Part shown: positions 1-7,134 of the stretch, one piece after another | Numbering within the stretch: position 1 is the stretch's first letter | How the letters are laid out: every line of letters begins with the position of its first letter | Assembly: GCA_001723855.1 (NCBI GenBank) | Contig: MCBC01000067.1 | Location: 1-64,000, forward strand | Direction of reading: 5' to 3' | Source of the DNA: Candidatus Altarchaeales archaeon WOR_SM1_86-2 | Lineage (GTDB): Archaea > Altiarchaeota > Altiarchaeia > IMC4 > MCBC01 | Length of the DNA: 64,000 bases | The notes under the pieces: model-generated | The model's input: only the letters and a program-made list of their open reading frames with translations | Databases searched by the model: none | What the model was told of the DNA's origin: nothing | Translations under genes and position numbers: made by a program

Positions 1-440
1 TTCTCATCCGCCCGTATCTTTTTCCTTACATAAGAGGTGTGATACGGCGTTCTGTCCACAGCAGACATCACCTTTATTTTCGCGATCTGATAGCAGGGCA
101 CTATCTCAATCACCTGCCCCTTATAGATGCCTTTCACGTACGGGTGCTCTGCATAATCAATCTCGTAATCTGCTCCAACATCCTCAAATACCTTCTTCCC
201 GATCTCAAGGCCGCGCTCTTCCAACTCCTTCCTCTCCACCTCCGGCTGAAAACCAATGAATAAATCTATATCATCGTCCTTCCTCAGGTTGGTATTTTTT
301 GCAAGAGAGCCGACGAGTATCGGATTGACATCAAACTTTTTAATTTTATCCGTTATCTCATCAACCGTATCATGCTTTAACTTCTGCTCTTCAGGGGTTG
401 GTTTTATCTTTTTGAGCACCGATTTGAGTAAGACATGCAT
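1..440 (-). CDS. cca: CCA-adding enzyme (archaeal tRNA nucleotidyltransferase), partial
   Basis: This open frame starts at ATG 440 and runs off the left edge, so only the N-terminal ~146 residues are present. The class I nucleotidyltransferase signature is visible: G44-S45 followed by D57-x-D59 in a KDDDIDLF context. Further on is the archaeal CCA-enzyme motif SAVDRTPYHTSYV. The family adds or repairs the 3' CCA end of tRNA in the cytosol without a template. The gene is transcribed leftward from the same intergenic gap into which the pilin gene cluster ends. The identification rests on family motifs; the catalytic third Asp region is partly visible and the C-terminal tail domains lie outside the window. 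Confidence 0.9.
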   Translation of the reverse strand, partial: MHVLLKSVLKKIKPTPEEQKLKHDTVDEITDKIKKFDVNPILVGSLAKNTNLRKDDDIDLFIGFQPEVERKELEERGLEIGKKVFEDVGADYEIDYAEHPYVKGIYKGQVIEIVPCYQIAKIKVMSAVDRTPYHTSYVRKKIRADE

Positions 441-480
441 TTTAGTTTTTTAATATTTTCTCTTAAAAAAAGATAAATAA

Positions 481-2175
481 TTATTTTCTCCAGATGTATA
501 ATTTCATTTCCCCCCTGTGGTTTTCCGGAACCGATAGCGGCTGCTTGGCAATGCTGTACGGTATATCTTCATATCTAACATAATCGCATGAATCTGCATC
601 GGGGTCGTCAGAGGATATAATTATCTTATTTCTGCCGCCTAAAGAGTCCATGTCTGCTAAAGATGAAAACAGCGGATTTTCGCAGTCCTGGCACTCATCA
701 ACCGCTTCATAGCAGTATCCGTAGCCCTGCTCTGAAAGAAGATTATCAAGGCGCATTTTTGTCATATCGCGGATATCATCCCTCAAATCTTCCCTGCCCA
801 GGAGTATGAATCCCAGGAGTATCTGCTTGAGGAATTTTTCTGTTTCATTGCCCTCGATCTCCTGTTTTGATATATTGATTTTTAGTTTTTTCTCCGTTAC
901 ATCGCTTATGTTCCTAACGCCCTCGGTAATCGTTACGCTGAAATGTATTGTTTCTCTATTTTCTTTGAGGGTATTATTGATTGTCACGAAATTGAGCATC
1001 GGGTACTCATCAATGAAATAATATTTAGTCACTTCTGCTGCTTCATAACATGTTGTCTTGATCGTTCTTTCCACAACCCTCCATCCATCGCCTTCTTCAA
1101 CTATCACATCGCCGCCTATGATTTCATCCAGGCACATGGGCGGACTTGTCCATGTATCGCTTCCCGTATGAGCTATGCGAACGGTTATGTCATACGGGTC
1201 GTATTTTTGATGATCCTCATAATTTCCATGATCTTTCTCAAATCCATAGGAATCCAAATCTGCCCCGTTCTTTACGACTGTAAGTGTTCCTGGCTCTGGG
1301 CTCCCGTCGCAGTTGTCTGCCAGATTGTCTTTAAAACCTACCTCTATATTTACGGCAAAACCATCTCCGCTTATGGAATACGTGGGCGATGTGCCGTATA
1401 ATTCAAAGCAATTGCCTCCAAGATCATTTCTGTTCACGGACACGCCTTTGCCGTCAAACTTTAAATCCAGCGATGACAGCGGCTCCGGACCGCATTCAGG
1501 GTCAATAGAACCCTGGCAATCTGTTGTATTCTCATAGATTTCAATAACCTCTTCTTTTTCTCCGATTTTATCAAAAAGTTCATCGATTTCATCCCCCATA
1601 CCTGTGCTCGCATTCCTCAAGAAAAATAGCCCTGCTGCGGTTGCAAGCGGTCTGATAAACGAATTATTTTCAAATGTTGTGGATATGAGATTATTTTTCA
1701 CAAAAAGTGCTTCTCCTGTAATCCTGGAAACAGATTCGCCGCCGAAATTTACATTAACCGGCCACAAATCAATGAGTGATGCGTCAGGGTCCGCACCGAC
1801 TTCAAAATAGTTCATGAAATGATCAATTTCCGCTTTAATTGCAATTAATGTGCACCTTATTTCATGTATGCTCTTTTTTATTTCCGACACATCGTCCGAT
1901 GGAAACGTTAGAAGGTTTTCCTTGTATCCGGATACCTGTGATTTTAAACTGTCAAGGTCACTATATGCTTCATCTGTCTTAATTATAATCTCATCAAGGG
2001 GTTCGGTTATTTTTTCTGCATTAATATCGCAGTCAATATTTCCAAATACCCCCCCAAATATGTCGGATATATTCTCTATGTTGTCGCAGACAGCCTCAAC
2101 ATTCCCTGTGAAATCCTGTAAGCCCCCCTGTCTGATCGATGCTGCGCTCGATCTCATCAAGGGTTTCAATTTCAT
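481..2175 (-). CDS. Large extracellular pilus-associated protein (probably the C-terminal body of a frameshifted prepilin-like protein)
   Basis: The frame encodes 564 residues with no signal peptide or membrane segment of its own. It has several N-x-S/T sites, Cys pairs and beta-rich text that look extracellular. Its first 80 bases overlap, in another frame, the end of the upstream prepilin-like gene (2096-2479). A six-C tract at 2123-2128 (G6 on the coding strand) lies in the overlap. Removing one G there would join the two into a single ~665-residue protein reading through QTGGLQDFTGNVEAV. That would give this body an N-terminal class III signal and anchor. I therefore regard the ATG at 2175 as doubtful. 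I recognise no domain. Function is inferred only from its position as last gene of the pilin cluster: possibly an adhesin or tip subunit. Confidence 0.65.
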   Translation of the reverse strand: MKLKPLMRSSAASIRQGGLQDFTGNVEAVCDNIENISDIFGGVFGNIDCDINAEKITEPLDEIIIKTDEAYSDLDSLKSQVSGYKENLLTFPSDDVSEIKKSIHEIRCTLIAIKAEIDHFMNYFEVGADPDASLIDLWPVNVNFGGESVSRITGEALFVKNNLISTTFENNSFIRPLATAAGLFFLRNASTGMGDEIDELFDKIGEKEEVIEIYENTTDCQGSIDPECGPEPLSSLDLKFDGKGVSVNRNDLGGNCFELYGTSPTYSISGDGFAVNIEVGFKDNLADNCDGSPEPGTLTVVKNGADLDSYGFEKDHGNYEDHQKYDPYDITVRIAHTGSDTWTSPPMCLDEIIGGDVIVEEGDGWRVVERTIKTTCYEAAEVTKYYFIDEYPMLNFVTINNTLKENRETIHFSVTITEGVRNISDVTEKKLKINISKQEIEGNETEKFLKQILLGFILLGREDLRDDIRDMTKMRLDNLLSEQGYGYCYEAVDECQDCENPLFSSLADMDSLGGRNKIIISSDDPDADSCDYVRYEDIPYSIAKQPLSVPENHRGEMKLYIWRK

Positions 2176-2479
2176 TCTCGATGTAACCTACCCATTCTCT
2201 TGCAGCTAAAATTGACGGATAATTTGTTTTTCTAACTGCTGTTTCTTGAACGGTTGCATAATTTATATGATCATCAACCGTGACATGATCCAGAGTTAGC
2301 AGCACACCGGCGCTGTACTCATCCATCGCCTGTTTTTGGGTGTCTTCAACTTTTGAAATTTGATAACCCTGGGCATAGATAAAGAGAAATGTGATCGCAG
2401 CTATGGATATGACACTGAACATTAAAATATCCGCCATTGATGCCAGCCCTTTTCTATTTTTCAAAAATTTTAAATCCAT
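2096..2479 (-). CDS. Prepilin-like protein with class III signal (probable N-terminal part of the 481-2175 protein)
   Basis: The 127-residue frame starts MDLKFLKNRKGLASMADIL, with a basic leader ending in RKG, followed by a ~20-residue hydrophobic helix (FSVISIAAITFLFIYAQGY). That is the layout of an archaeal type IV prepilin cleaved by a PibD/EppA-type peptidase. The C-terminus (TGGLTGFHREC) immediately follows a G6 run and reads like an out-of-frame tail. Shifting by one base leads directly into the long downstream frame. It begins 4 bp after the end of the next upstream pilin-like gene, so it is in the same leftward operon. The likely role is extracellular pilus or surface-structure assembly. 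Confidence 0.7.
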   Translation of the reverse strand: MDLKFLKNRKGLASMADILMFSVISIAAITFLFIYAQGYQISKVEDTQKQAMDEYSAGVLLTLDHVTVDDHINYATVQETAVRKTNYPSILAAREWVGYIENEIETLDEIERSIDQTGGLTGFHREC

Positions 2480-2483
2480 AATT

Positions 2484-2951
2484 TTATGTCTTCTCTATCC
2501 TTATTTCATCACCCGTACTCCTGACTTTTAATATGACCTCTCCGTCGCCCGTATCATGCAGGGTGCCGTAACTTTCCAATGGAACGGCAAATGATGCACC
2601 GCCCTTTGCAATTATTTCTGATCCGGGGGAATCTCTATAGACATGGATTACCACCCCTGATGTGTCCCCTTTGTCCAAAACCTCCATCGCATATTCACTG
2701 CCGCTTATCAAAGCAGGAAGTTCGAATGTGGTTTCAAGTCCTGTAGATCCGCTGTAGATTTGAACAACGGTGTCGGCAAATTGTTTACATATCTGATTTG
2801 CTTCATCAGACTTATTTACATTGTTTATAAAGTTGAACATCAAAACAAAGATCAAAAGCATCACAAAAAAGGTTAACATTACACCCATCTTTGACCACAG
2901 CCATGTTACCCATCCTCTTTCATCCTTTATGAAATCCATGAACCTTTTCAT
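2484..2951 (-). CDS. Type IV prepilin-like protein (DERG class III signal)
   Basis: The protein has 155 residues. The leader MKRFMDFIKDERG gives the charged DERG site seen in every pilin of this cluster. It is followed by a long hydrophobic helix (residues ~18-42) and a soluble ~110-residue domain. The soluble part is beta-rich and ends IRIEKT. It is larger than the 67-85-residue pilins upstream, so it may be a minor or capping pilin instead of the major subunit. It lies 3 bp from the preceding gene's stop and 4 bp before the next start, consistent with translation from one mRNA. Assignment as a prepilin is from the signal and helix; the exact role is not known. Confidence 0.75.
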   Translation of the reverse strand: MKRFMDFIKDERGWVTWLWSKMGVMLTFFVMLLIFVLMFNFINNVNKSDEANQICKQFADTVVQIYSGSTGLETTFELPALISGSEYAMEVLDKGDTSGVVIHVYRDSPGSEIIAKGGASFAVPLESYGTLHDTGDGEVILKVRSTGDEIRIEKT

Positions 2952-2954
2952 GAG

Positions 2955-3533
2955 TTATATTTCAACTATTATAGTTTTTCCGCAAAACAGCTTCGCTGTT
3001 TTGGGATCCAAAAGTGCAAAGCACTTTTGCGATCTTTTTCGCAAGCGTTTTTCTTTTTCCCTAAAAAACGCAAAGCGTTTTTGGGTGTCAAAATTTCCAA
3101 GGAAATTTTGCACATCTAAAAAGAAAAAGGCTTTTTTTAATTTAAGATTGTGGCTTCCGGGGCCTAGTTGATTTCCCTGTATCGAAATTCCCTCCACGCT
3201 CAACGTTTTATTGCCAACGCATCCCTCGCCGGTGTACAGCAAGATATCCCCGTCAAATGTTATGCTGCTTTCATCCGGAAGACCAACAGATATGATCTTC
3301 CGGGAACCCTCGCTCCCGGCACTCACGAGTCTTGCGTATTTTTGTATTTCAAGTGCGGCTTCAGATGCCTTCTGGCATTCATTGCCGTGCTGGAAACTGT
3401 TAAGCACATAAGCGCCAATCCCGACAGTAACCAGCAAAACTATAACCGCCGCAGCTATCTGAAACGGGGCATCTTCCACTCCAAAACCTCTTTTATCGTT
3501 TAAAAATTCACGCGCCTTCAATTTTTTCTGCAT
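2955..3533 (-). CDS. Prepilin-like protein carrying an in-frame palindromic insertion
   Basis: The protein has 192 residues: leader with LNDKRG site, hydrophobic helix (AAAVIVLLVTVGIGAYVL), then a soluble domain with paired Cys. From about residue 130 the text changes to a strongly basic, Phe/Lys-rich stretch (KKAFFFLDVQNF... REKEKRLRKR) until the last residues GKTIIVEI. That stretch is encoded by four perfect hairpins between 2984 and 3110 (see the repeat entry). I infer that a palindromic element of roughly 150 bp was inserted in frame near the 3' end of an ordinary pilin gene, leaving the original terminal strand intact. The start overlaps the upstream pilin gene by 26 bp. Whether the insert is tolerated in the folded pilin cannot be told from sequence. 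Confidence 0.7.
   Translation of the reverse strand: MQKKLKAREFLNDKRGFGVEDAPFQIAAAVIVLLVTVGIGAYVLNSFQHGNECQKASEAALEIQKYARLVSAGSEGSRKIISVGLPDESSITFDGDILLYTGEGCVGNKTLSVEGISIQGNQLGPGSHNLKLKKAFFFLDVQNFLGNFDTQKRFAFFREKEKRLRKRSQKCFALLDPKTAKLFCGKTIIVEI
2984..3110. repeat. Array of four perfect hairpins inserted inside a pilin gene
   Basis: Four consecutive perfect palindromes are visible. AAAACAGC-ttc-GCTGTTTT is at 2984-3002. CAAAAGTGC-aaa-GCACTTTTG is at 3009-3029. AAAAACGC-aaa-GCGTTTTT is at 3064-3082. CAAAATTTCC-aa-GGAAATTTTG is at 3089-3110. Stems are 8-10 bp and loops 2-3 nt. All four lie in the reading frame of the 2955-3533 gene and keep it open. The arrangement resembles the protein-coding palindromic elements known from Rickettsia, but I do not recognise the sequence family. 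Confidence 0.85.
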
Positions 3534-3726
3534 TTGATTGTGATTCGTTTAACGCGGCGTTTCCAAATGTTCCTATGGACCTATTTCCGCTTTCATGGAC
3601 CGTATTGGCTGCCATTATTATGATCACAAAAACCGATGCTGCCAATATAACAGCCGCCGCTAACTTAAATACCTCCGCGGAGATTCCCCTTTCATCATTT
3701 AAAAAAATCCTGAACATTTTCAACAA
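3508..3726 (-). CDS. Small type IV prepilin
   Basis: The protein has 72 residues. Leader MLKMFRIFLNDERG is followed by ISAEVFKLAAAVILAASVFVII, a hydrophobic helix with the conserved [IV]-[FY]-K/R-LA start shared with its neighbours, and a short polar tail rich in Ser/Asn. The mature protein would be under 60 residues, essentially the pilin helix plus a small cap. It overlaps both flanking genes (26 bp downstream, 7 bp upstream), so translational coupling is likely. A structural role in an archaeal pilus filament is inferred from the signal, the helix and the adjacent assembly ATPase genes. Confidence 0.78.
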   Translation of the reverse strand: MLKMFRIFLNDERGISAEVFKLAAAVILAASVFVIIIMAANTVHESGNRSIGTFGNAALNESQSNAEKIEGA

Positions 3727-3977
3727 CTGCAGCTATTTGATGAGCTGTCCCATGTACAATCTTTCATTTCGCAGGCAGTTTTATCTGCCATTGTCTCCAT
3801 GCCTTCGCTTACTTTGGTGGCGGATTCATTCGCACTTTCCCCTACGGGATTAAGCACGCTCGCCAGAATTACCAGTACAGCGGCCATAACTATAACCACC
3901 ATCGCCAGCTTAAAGATCTCCTCCGACATTCCTTCCTCATCCTTCAAAAATTCCTCAAATCTCATTTTATGTTTCAT
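3720..3977 (-). CDS. Small type IV prepilin with Cys-rich tail
   Basis: The protein has 85 residues. Leader ends in LKDEEG (Glu replaces the Arg of the DERG motif in sister genes). It is followed by MSEEIFKLAMVVIVMAAVLVILASVL and a polar tail ending in four Cys (CEMKDCTWDSSSNSCSC). The Cys-rich terminus is unique in this cluster and could form disulfides outside the cell; two DsbD-like proteins are encoded elsewhere in the window. Overlaps of 7 and 11 bp with neighbours show a tightly packed operon. Confidence 0.75.
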   Translation of the reverse strand: MKHKMRFEEFLKDEEGMSEEIFKLAMVVIVMAAVLVILASVLNPVGESANESATKVSEGMETMADKTACEMKDCTWDSSSNSCSC

Positions 3978-4170
3978 CCATCAAATTGCTTATAGCATCT
4001 TTCCTCCCCTCTTCCATGGTATCTGCCGCGGAGTTACTGCCGTGGAGTATCGGTCCCAGCACCGCAACCAGAATCGCAAGCACGGCAGCAAAAACTATCA
4101 CCGCTAAAGCTAATTTATACACCGATGCCGATATCCCCCTTTCATCACCCACAAAGTTCGAGAATGACAT
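3967..4170 (-). CDS. Small type IV prepilin
   Basis: The protein has 67 residues. Leader MSFSNFVGDERG precedes ISASVYKLALAVIVFAAVLAILVAVL and then a short tail (GPILHGSNSAAD...). The helix is clearly paralogous to those encoded at 3508-3726, 3720-3977 and 4204-4467, so the array arose by tandem duplication. It is the second gene of the leftward operon and overlaps the next by 11 bp. It is probably a filament subunit. Confidence 0.78.
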   Translation of the reverse strand: MSFSNFVGDERGISASVYKLALAVIVFAAVLAILVAVLGPILHGSNSAADTMEEGRKDAISNLMDET

Positions 4171-4203
4171 TATTGCGAATCTTCTTAAGGCCAGGTAATA
4201 TTA

Positions 4204-4467
4204 CTATGAGCTGTTGCCCCCCGGTAGAGTACTATTAGCGCTATCAGTGCCCCCGCCAGGTAAAGTGATATTTGCTATTTTATCCCCGGCCTCCTCTGCT
4301 TTTTCAGCCGTCCCGGTAGCACCTTTCTGAGCGGATTGCCACACGAGCGCCAGAACTACCAAAACAACCGCAACAATTATCACTATTAATGCCAATCTAA
4401 AGACATCTTCACCGATCCCCCGATCGTCATCAATAAATTCATTTATTTTTGCAATCATTTTTTTCAT
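4204..4467 (-). CDS. Small type IV prepilin, first gene of the pilin operon
   Basis: From ATG 4467 the protein is ~87 residues: MKKMIAKINEFIDDDRG leader, then IGEDVFRLALIVIIVAVVLVVLALVW helix, then an Ala/Gly/Thr-rich tail with the motif TLPGG occurring twice. A longer open frame extends to 4533, but it would add a 22-residue hydrophobic N-terminus incompatible with the class III leaders of its paralogues, so I chose 4467. It is divergent from the ATPase gene; the ~125-bp gap between them holds a 65-bp dispersed element. Confidence 0.75.
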   Translation of the reverse strand: MKKMIAKINEFIDDDRGIGEDVFRLALIVIIVAVVLVVLALVWQSAQKGATGTAEKAEEAGDKIANITLPGGGTDSANSTLPGGNSS

Positions 4468-4525
4468 TTTTATTATAATAAGATTAAAAATAAAAATACG
4501 TCCGATGCTGTTTGATTTGATTTTC

Positions 4526-4592
4526 GGATTCAAAAAAGATTTTTAGCAATTTTGCGAAAAATCGGGAATTTCTTTTCCGATTCAAAAAGGAA
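4526..4592 (+). repeat. Copy A of a ~65-bp dispersed promoter-proximal element
   Basis: The core reads GATTCAAAAAAGATTTTT, then AATTTTGCGAAAAATC, then AATTTCTTTTCCGATTC. It contains an internal inverted repeat GATTTTT/AAAAATC and is bracketed by GGATT/GATTC ends. Closely similar blocks occur at 30165-30235 (+), 42472-42535 (-) and, partly, 54108-54155 (-). Here it fills the space directly before the ATG of the pilus ATPase (4595), so it would lie in that gene's promoter or leader. Confidence 0.65.
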
Positions 4593-4594
4593 AA

Positions 4595-7105
4595 ATGGTC
4601 AATATACTGAACAAGAAAAGAAAAGTTTCAGAAAAAAACCTAAATTGTATGGAAGAAGAAAATGTTATGATAAATAGCGACAGCGGAACTTTGAATTTGA
4701 AGATAAATTGCGAAGGATGCAGCCGTGAGTTGTCCGTAAATGATGCCAATTGCAGGGAGCAGATAATAGATAATTTACTTGGAAATCCCGTTGATAAGAT
4801 CATATTGGACACGGGATTCTACACTAAGGAATATAACACCCGTGAAACCCGGATGTTGAGGGATGTTGCAAAAGCCGCCGACAGCATAAGGTTGTGGGGG
4901 GGAGATATCCGCGAGGGATGCGGAAATTGCGGCAAAGAAAAAGAAAAAGTGAGAAATGACCTGAAAAGATTTATAAAGCGCGACCCTATAGGGGCATATC
5001 TCAGGGCAGAAGAAACCATAAGAAAAGAAGCCCCAAAACAGCCGGATAAGTTTCCACAGTGCGCAAAATGCCATTCCTACTTCATAGAGAACATGGAGGG
5101 CGTAAAGAACATTCTTGGCGGGACCAACCTTATCGAAGAGGCTATTGAAAAGGATCTGCTTGAATTCCTGGAAGTTGATTTCAGAACAAAGGAGGGGGAA
5201 ATCATCGACATAGAAAGAAAGGCGTATGAAGTACTTTTCAGTCCCATGATTGTGCCGTTTTTCTCCGCATCGCGCCTTATATCACGACCGCCGGCAGACG
5301 CCGAATTTTTATCAGGATATGATGTAAGAGGTGCAAAAGTTGAACTCTTCAGTCTTCCAAGCACCGGCGAAGAACTTTACTTTATGATCCCCCCGGAGTA
5401 TGGAATAAGATATAAATTAGAGATACTGGAGGTATTAAAAAGAGCGTACGAAAACCTATTGGAGATAGCCCCAAGGGTTATAGAATCAAAGGACGAAGAA
5501 CACGCCGCCGAACATTTCAAAATTATGTGCAGAAATGAAATAATGGAGGCTGCATCCAATAAAAAGGTAATGCTTTCAACCAGCGAAATAAATGAGATGG
5601 TTGATATGCTGGTGAGGTGTATGATGGGGTTGGATGTAATTGAAATAATGCTTCAGGACCCTGATTTACAGGATGTTTATATAAATTCCCCCATTGAAAC
5701 AACGCCTGTTTACGTAAAACACTCCAGATATGATGACTGCAGAACAAATGTTTATCTAACAAATGCCGCCGCAAATAACATAATCTCAAAGTTCAGACTC
5801 AAAAGCGGGAGATCGTTCTCGGAAGTTTCCCCCATCCTGGACATGGAATTACCCGAGTTCGGAGTAAGGGTTAATATCACCGGGCCGCCAATAAGCCCGG
5901 ATGGTTATGCGTTTGCATTCAGAAGGGGCAGCGAATCGCCATGGACGTTGCTTAAGTTCATAGAAAACAAAATGATATCTCCATATGCTGCCGGATTATT
6001 GGGTTTTATGGTTAATGAAGAATCCACCATATTGATGTGCGGCGACCGAGGCTCTGGAAAAACATCAATGCTCACGGGGCTTATCTCCGCGATGCCTGTA
6101 AAAAACAGGATATTAACGGTAGAGGATACGTTCGAGATCCCTGCCCAAATGCTTGCAAAGGAAGGCGGTTTCAGAATCCAGAGAATGAAAGTAAGACCTC
6201 CGACATCGGGGGAGGATACCTTTGAGTTAAGTACAAGGGATGCAATGCGATCAATACTGCGGATGGGGGATTCTGCGATAATTATGGGCGAGGTAAGGGG
6301 AACCGAAGCTAAGGTACTTTACGAGGCGATGAATGTCGGGGGATCAGGCAATTGTGTCCTGGGCACCATTCATGGAAAATCCGCAAGAAATCTGTTCGAA
6401 AGGGTTGTGCACTCCCTTGAAGTCGATGAGCAGTCATTTAAGGCCACGGATATTGTTGTGCTGGCATCAAGAATCCGACCCCATGGTGGGAAAGAAAAAT
6501 TCAGGAGGATTGTGGAAATAGACGAGGTCAGCAAGAAATGGATGAAAGCGGACCCCGAGAAAATTTTCAAACCCCTGATGAAATACAACCCGGAAAAAGA
6601 TGAGCTTGGGATATGTGACGCTCTAAAAAACCCCCGGAAATCCGAGGTTATCACGGCTGTTGCCGAAAGATGGGGAAGCACACCGCAGAAAGTGTTACGG
6701 GAGATAGAATGCAGGGGGAGGATCTATAAAGAGGTTGTTGATAAATACAACGAATTGAAAGAAGAGGAAGTTAAAGGGGCAGAGGCATTGTTGGGGGTGA
6801 AAACAATGGCGGAAATAAACAACAGGTTTATGATCGTCAAGGACGAACTCAGGAAGAAACACGGTGTTGTGGATTACGATAAAGCATATGATGGATGGAA
6901 CAGGTGGTTTTGGGGTTATGTCAACAGGATTGTTGATGGAGCGGATGAAACGACGGGTAAAGGATTAGGTGAAATTAAAGAGGAATATCCCGATACACAG
7001 ATACCTCTTCAACCCGGATCCGTGGATCAAAAAGCAGATACTCCCGATGACTATATCGAAATAGAGATCATGGGCTCGGAAGAGGAAAAAGAACAATTGC
7101 TGTGA
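4595..7105 (+). CDS. Archaeal type IV pilus assembly ATPase (TadA/FlaI/VirB11 family)
   Basis: The protein has 836 residues. It is a secretion ATPase that powers pilus subunit assembly on the cytoplasmic face. Walker A GDRGSGKT is at 483-490. The Asp box lies in VEDTFEIP. Walker B is SAIIMGEVRG (G565-G569). The His box is GTIHGKSA. The N-terminal ~150 residues are unusual: Cys pairs CEGC, CGNCGKEK and CAKC could bind zinc, a feature of some euryarchaeal TadA-like ATPases. A long C-terminal extension follows the ATPase core and is acidic at the end. The membrane platform gene follows 29 bp downstream and the pilin operon is divergent. Archaellum FlaI is the alternative, but no flagellins or FlaF-H genes are present. 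Confidence 0.9.
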   Translation: MVNILNKKRKVSEKNLNCMEEENVMINSDSGTLNLKINCEGCSRELSVNDANCREQIIDNLLGNPVDKIILDTGFYTKEYNTRETRMLRDVAKAADSIRLWGGDIREGCGNCGKEKEKVRNDLKRFIKRDPIGAYLRAEETIRKEAPKQPDKFPQCAKCHSYFIENMEGVKNILGGTNLIEEAIEKDLLEFLEVDFRTKEGEIIDIERKAYEVLFSPMIVPFFSASRLISRPPADAEFLSGYDVRGAKVELFSLPSTGEELYFMIPPEYGIRYKLEILEVLKRAYENLLEIAPRVIESKDEEHAAEHFKIMCRNEIMEAASNKKVMLSTSEINEMVDMLVRCMMGLDVIEIMLQDPDLQDVYINSPIETTPVYVKHSRYDDCRTNVYLTNAAANNIISKFRLKSGRSFSEVSPILDMELPEFGVRVNITGPPISPDGYAFAFRRGSESPWTLLKFIENKMISPYAAGLLGFMVNEESTILMCGDRGSGKTSMLTGLISAMPVKNRILTVEDTFEIPAQMLAKEGGFRIQRMKVRPPTSGEDTFELSTRDAMRSILRMGDSAIIMGEVRGTEAKVLYEAMNVGGSGNCVLGTIHGKSARNLFERVVHSLEVDEQSFKATDIVVLASRIRPHGGKEKFRRIVEIDEVSKKWMKADPEKIFKPLMKYNPEKDELGICDALKNPRKSEVITAVAERWGSTPQKVLREIECRGRIYKEVVDKYNELKEEEVKGAEALLGVKTMAEINNRFMIVKDELRKKHGVVDYDKAYDGWNRWFWGYVNRIVDGADETTGKGLGEIKEEYPDTQIPLQPGSVDQKADTPDDYIEIEIMGSEEEKEQLL

Positions 7106-7134
7106 CATCCAAAAAGTAAAAAGTAAAAGAAAAA

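Noticed and set aside
2984..3110. Possible CRISPR-like array
   Set aside because: The repeated units are different palindromes without constant repeat sequence or regular spacers, and they lie inside an open reading frame. No cas genes are present.
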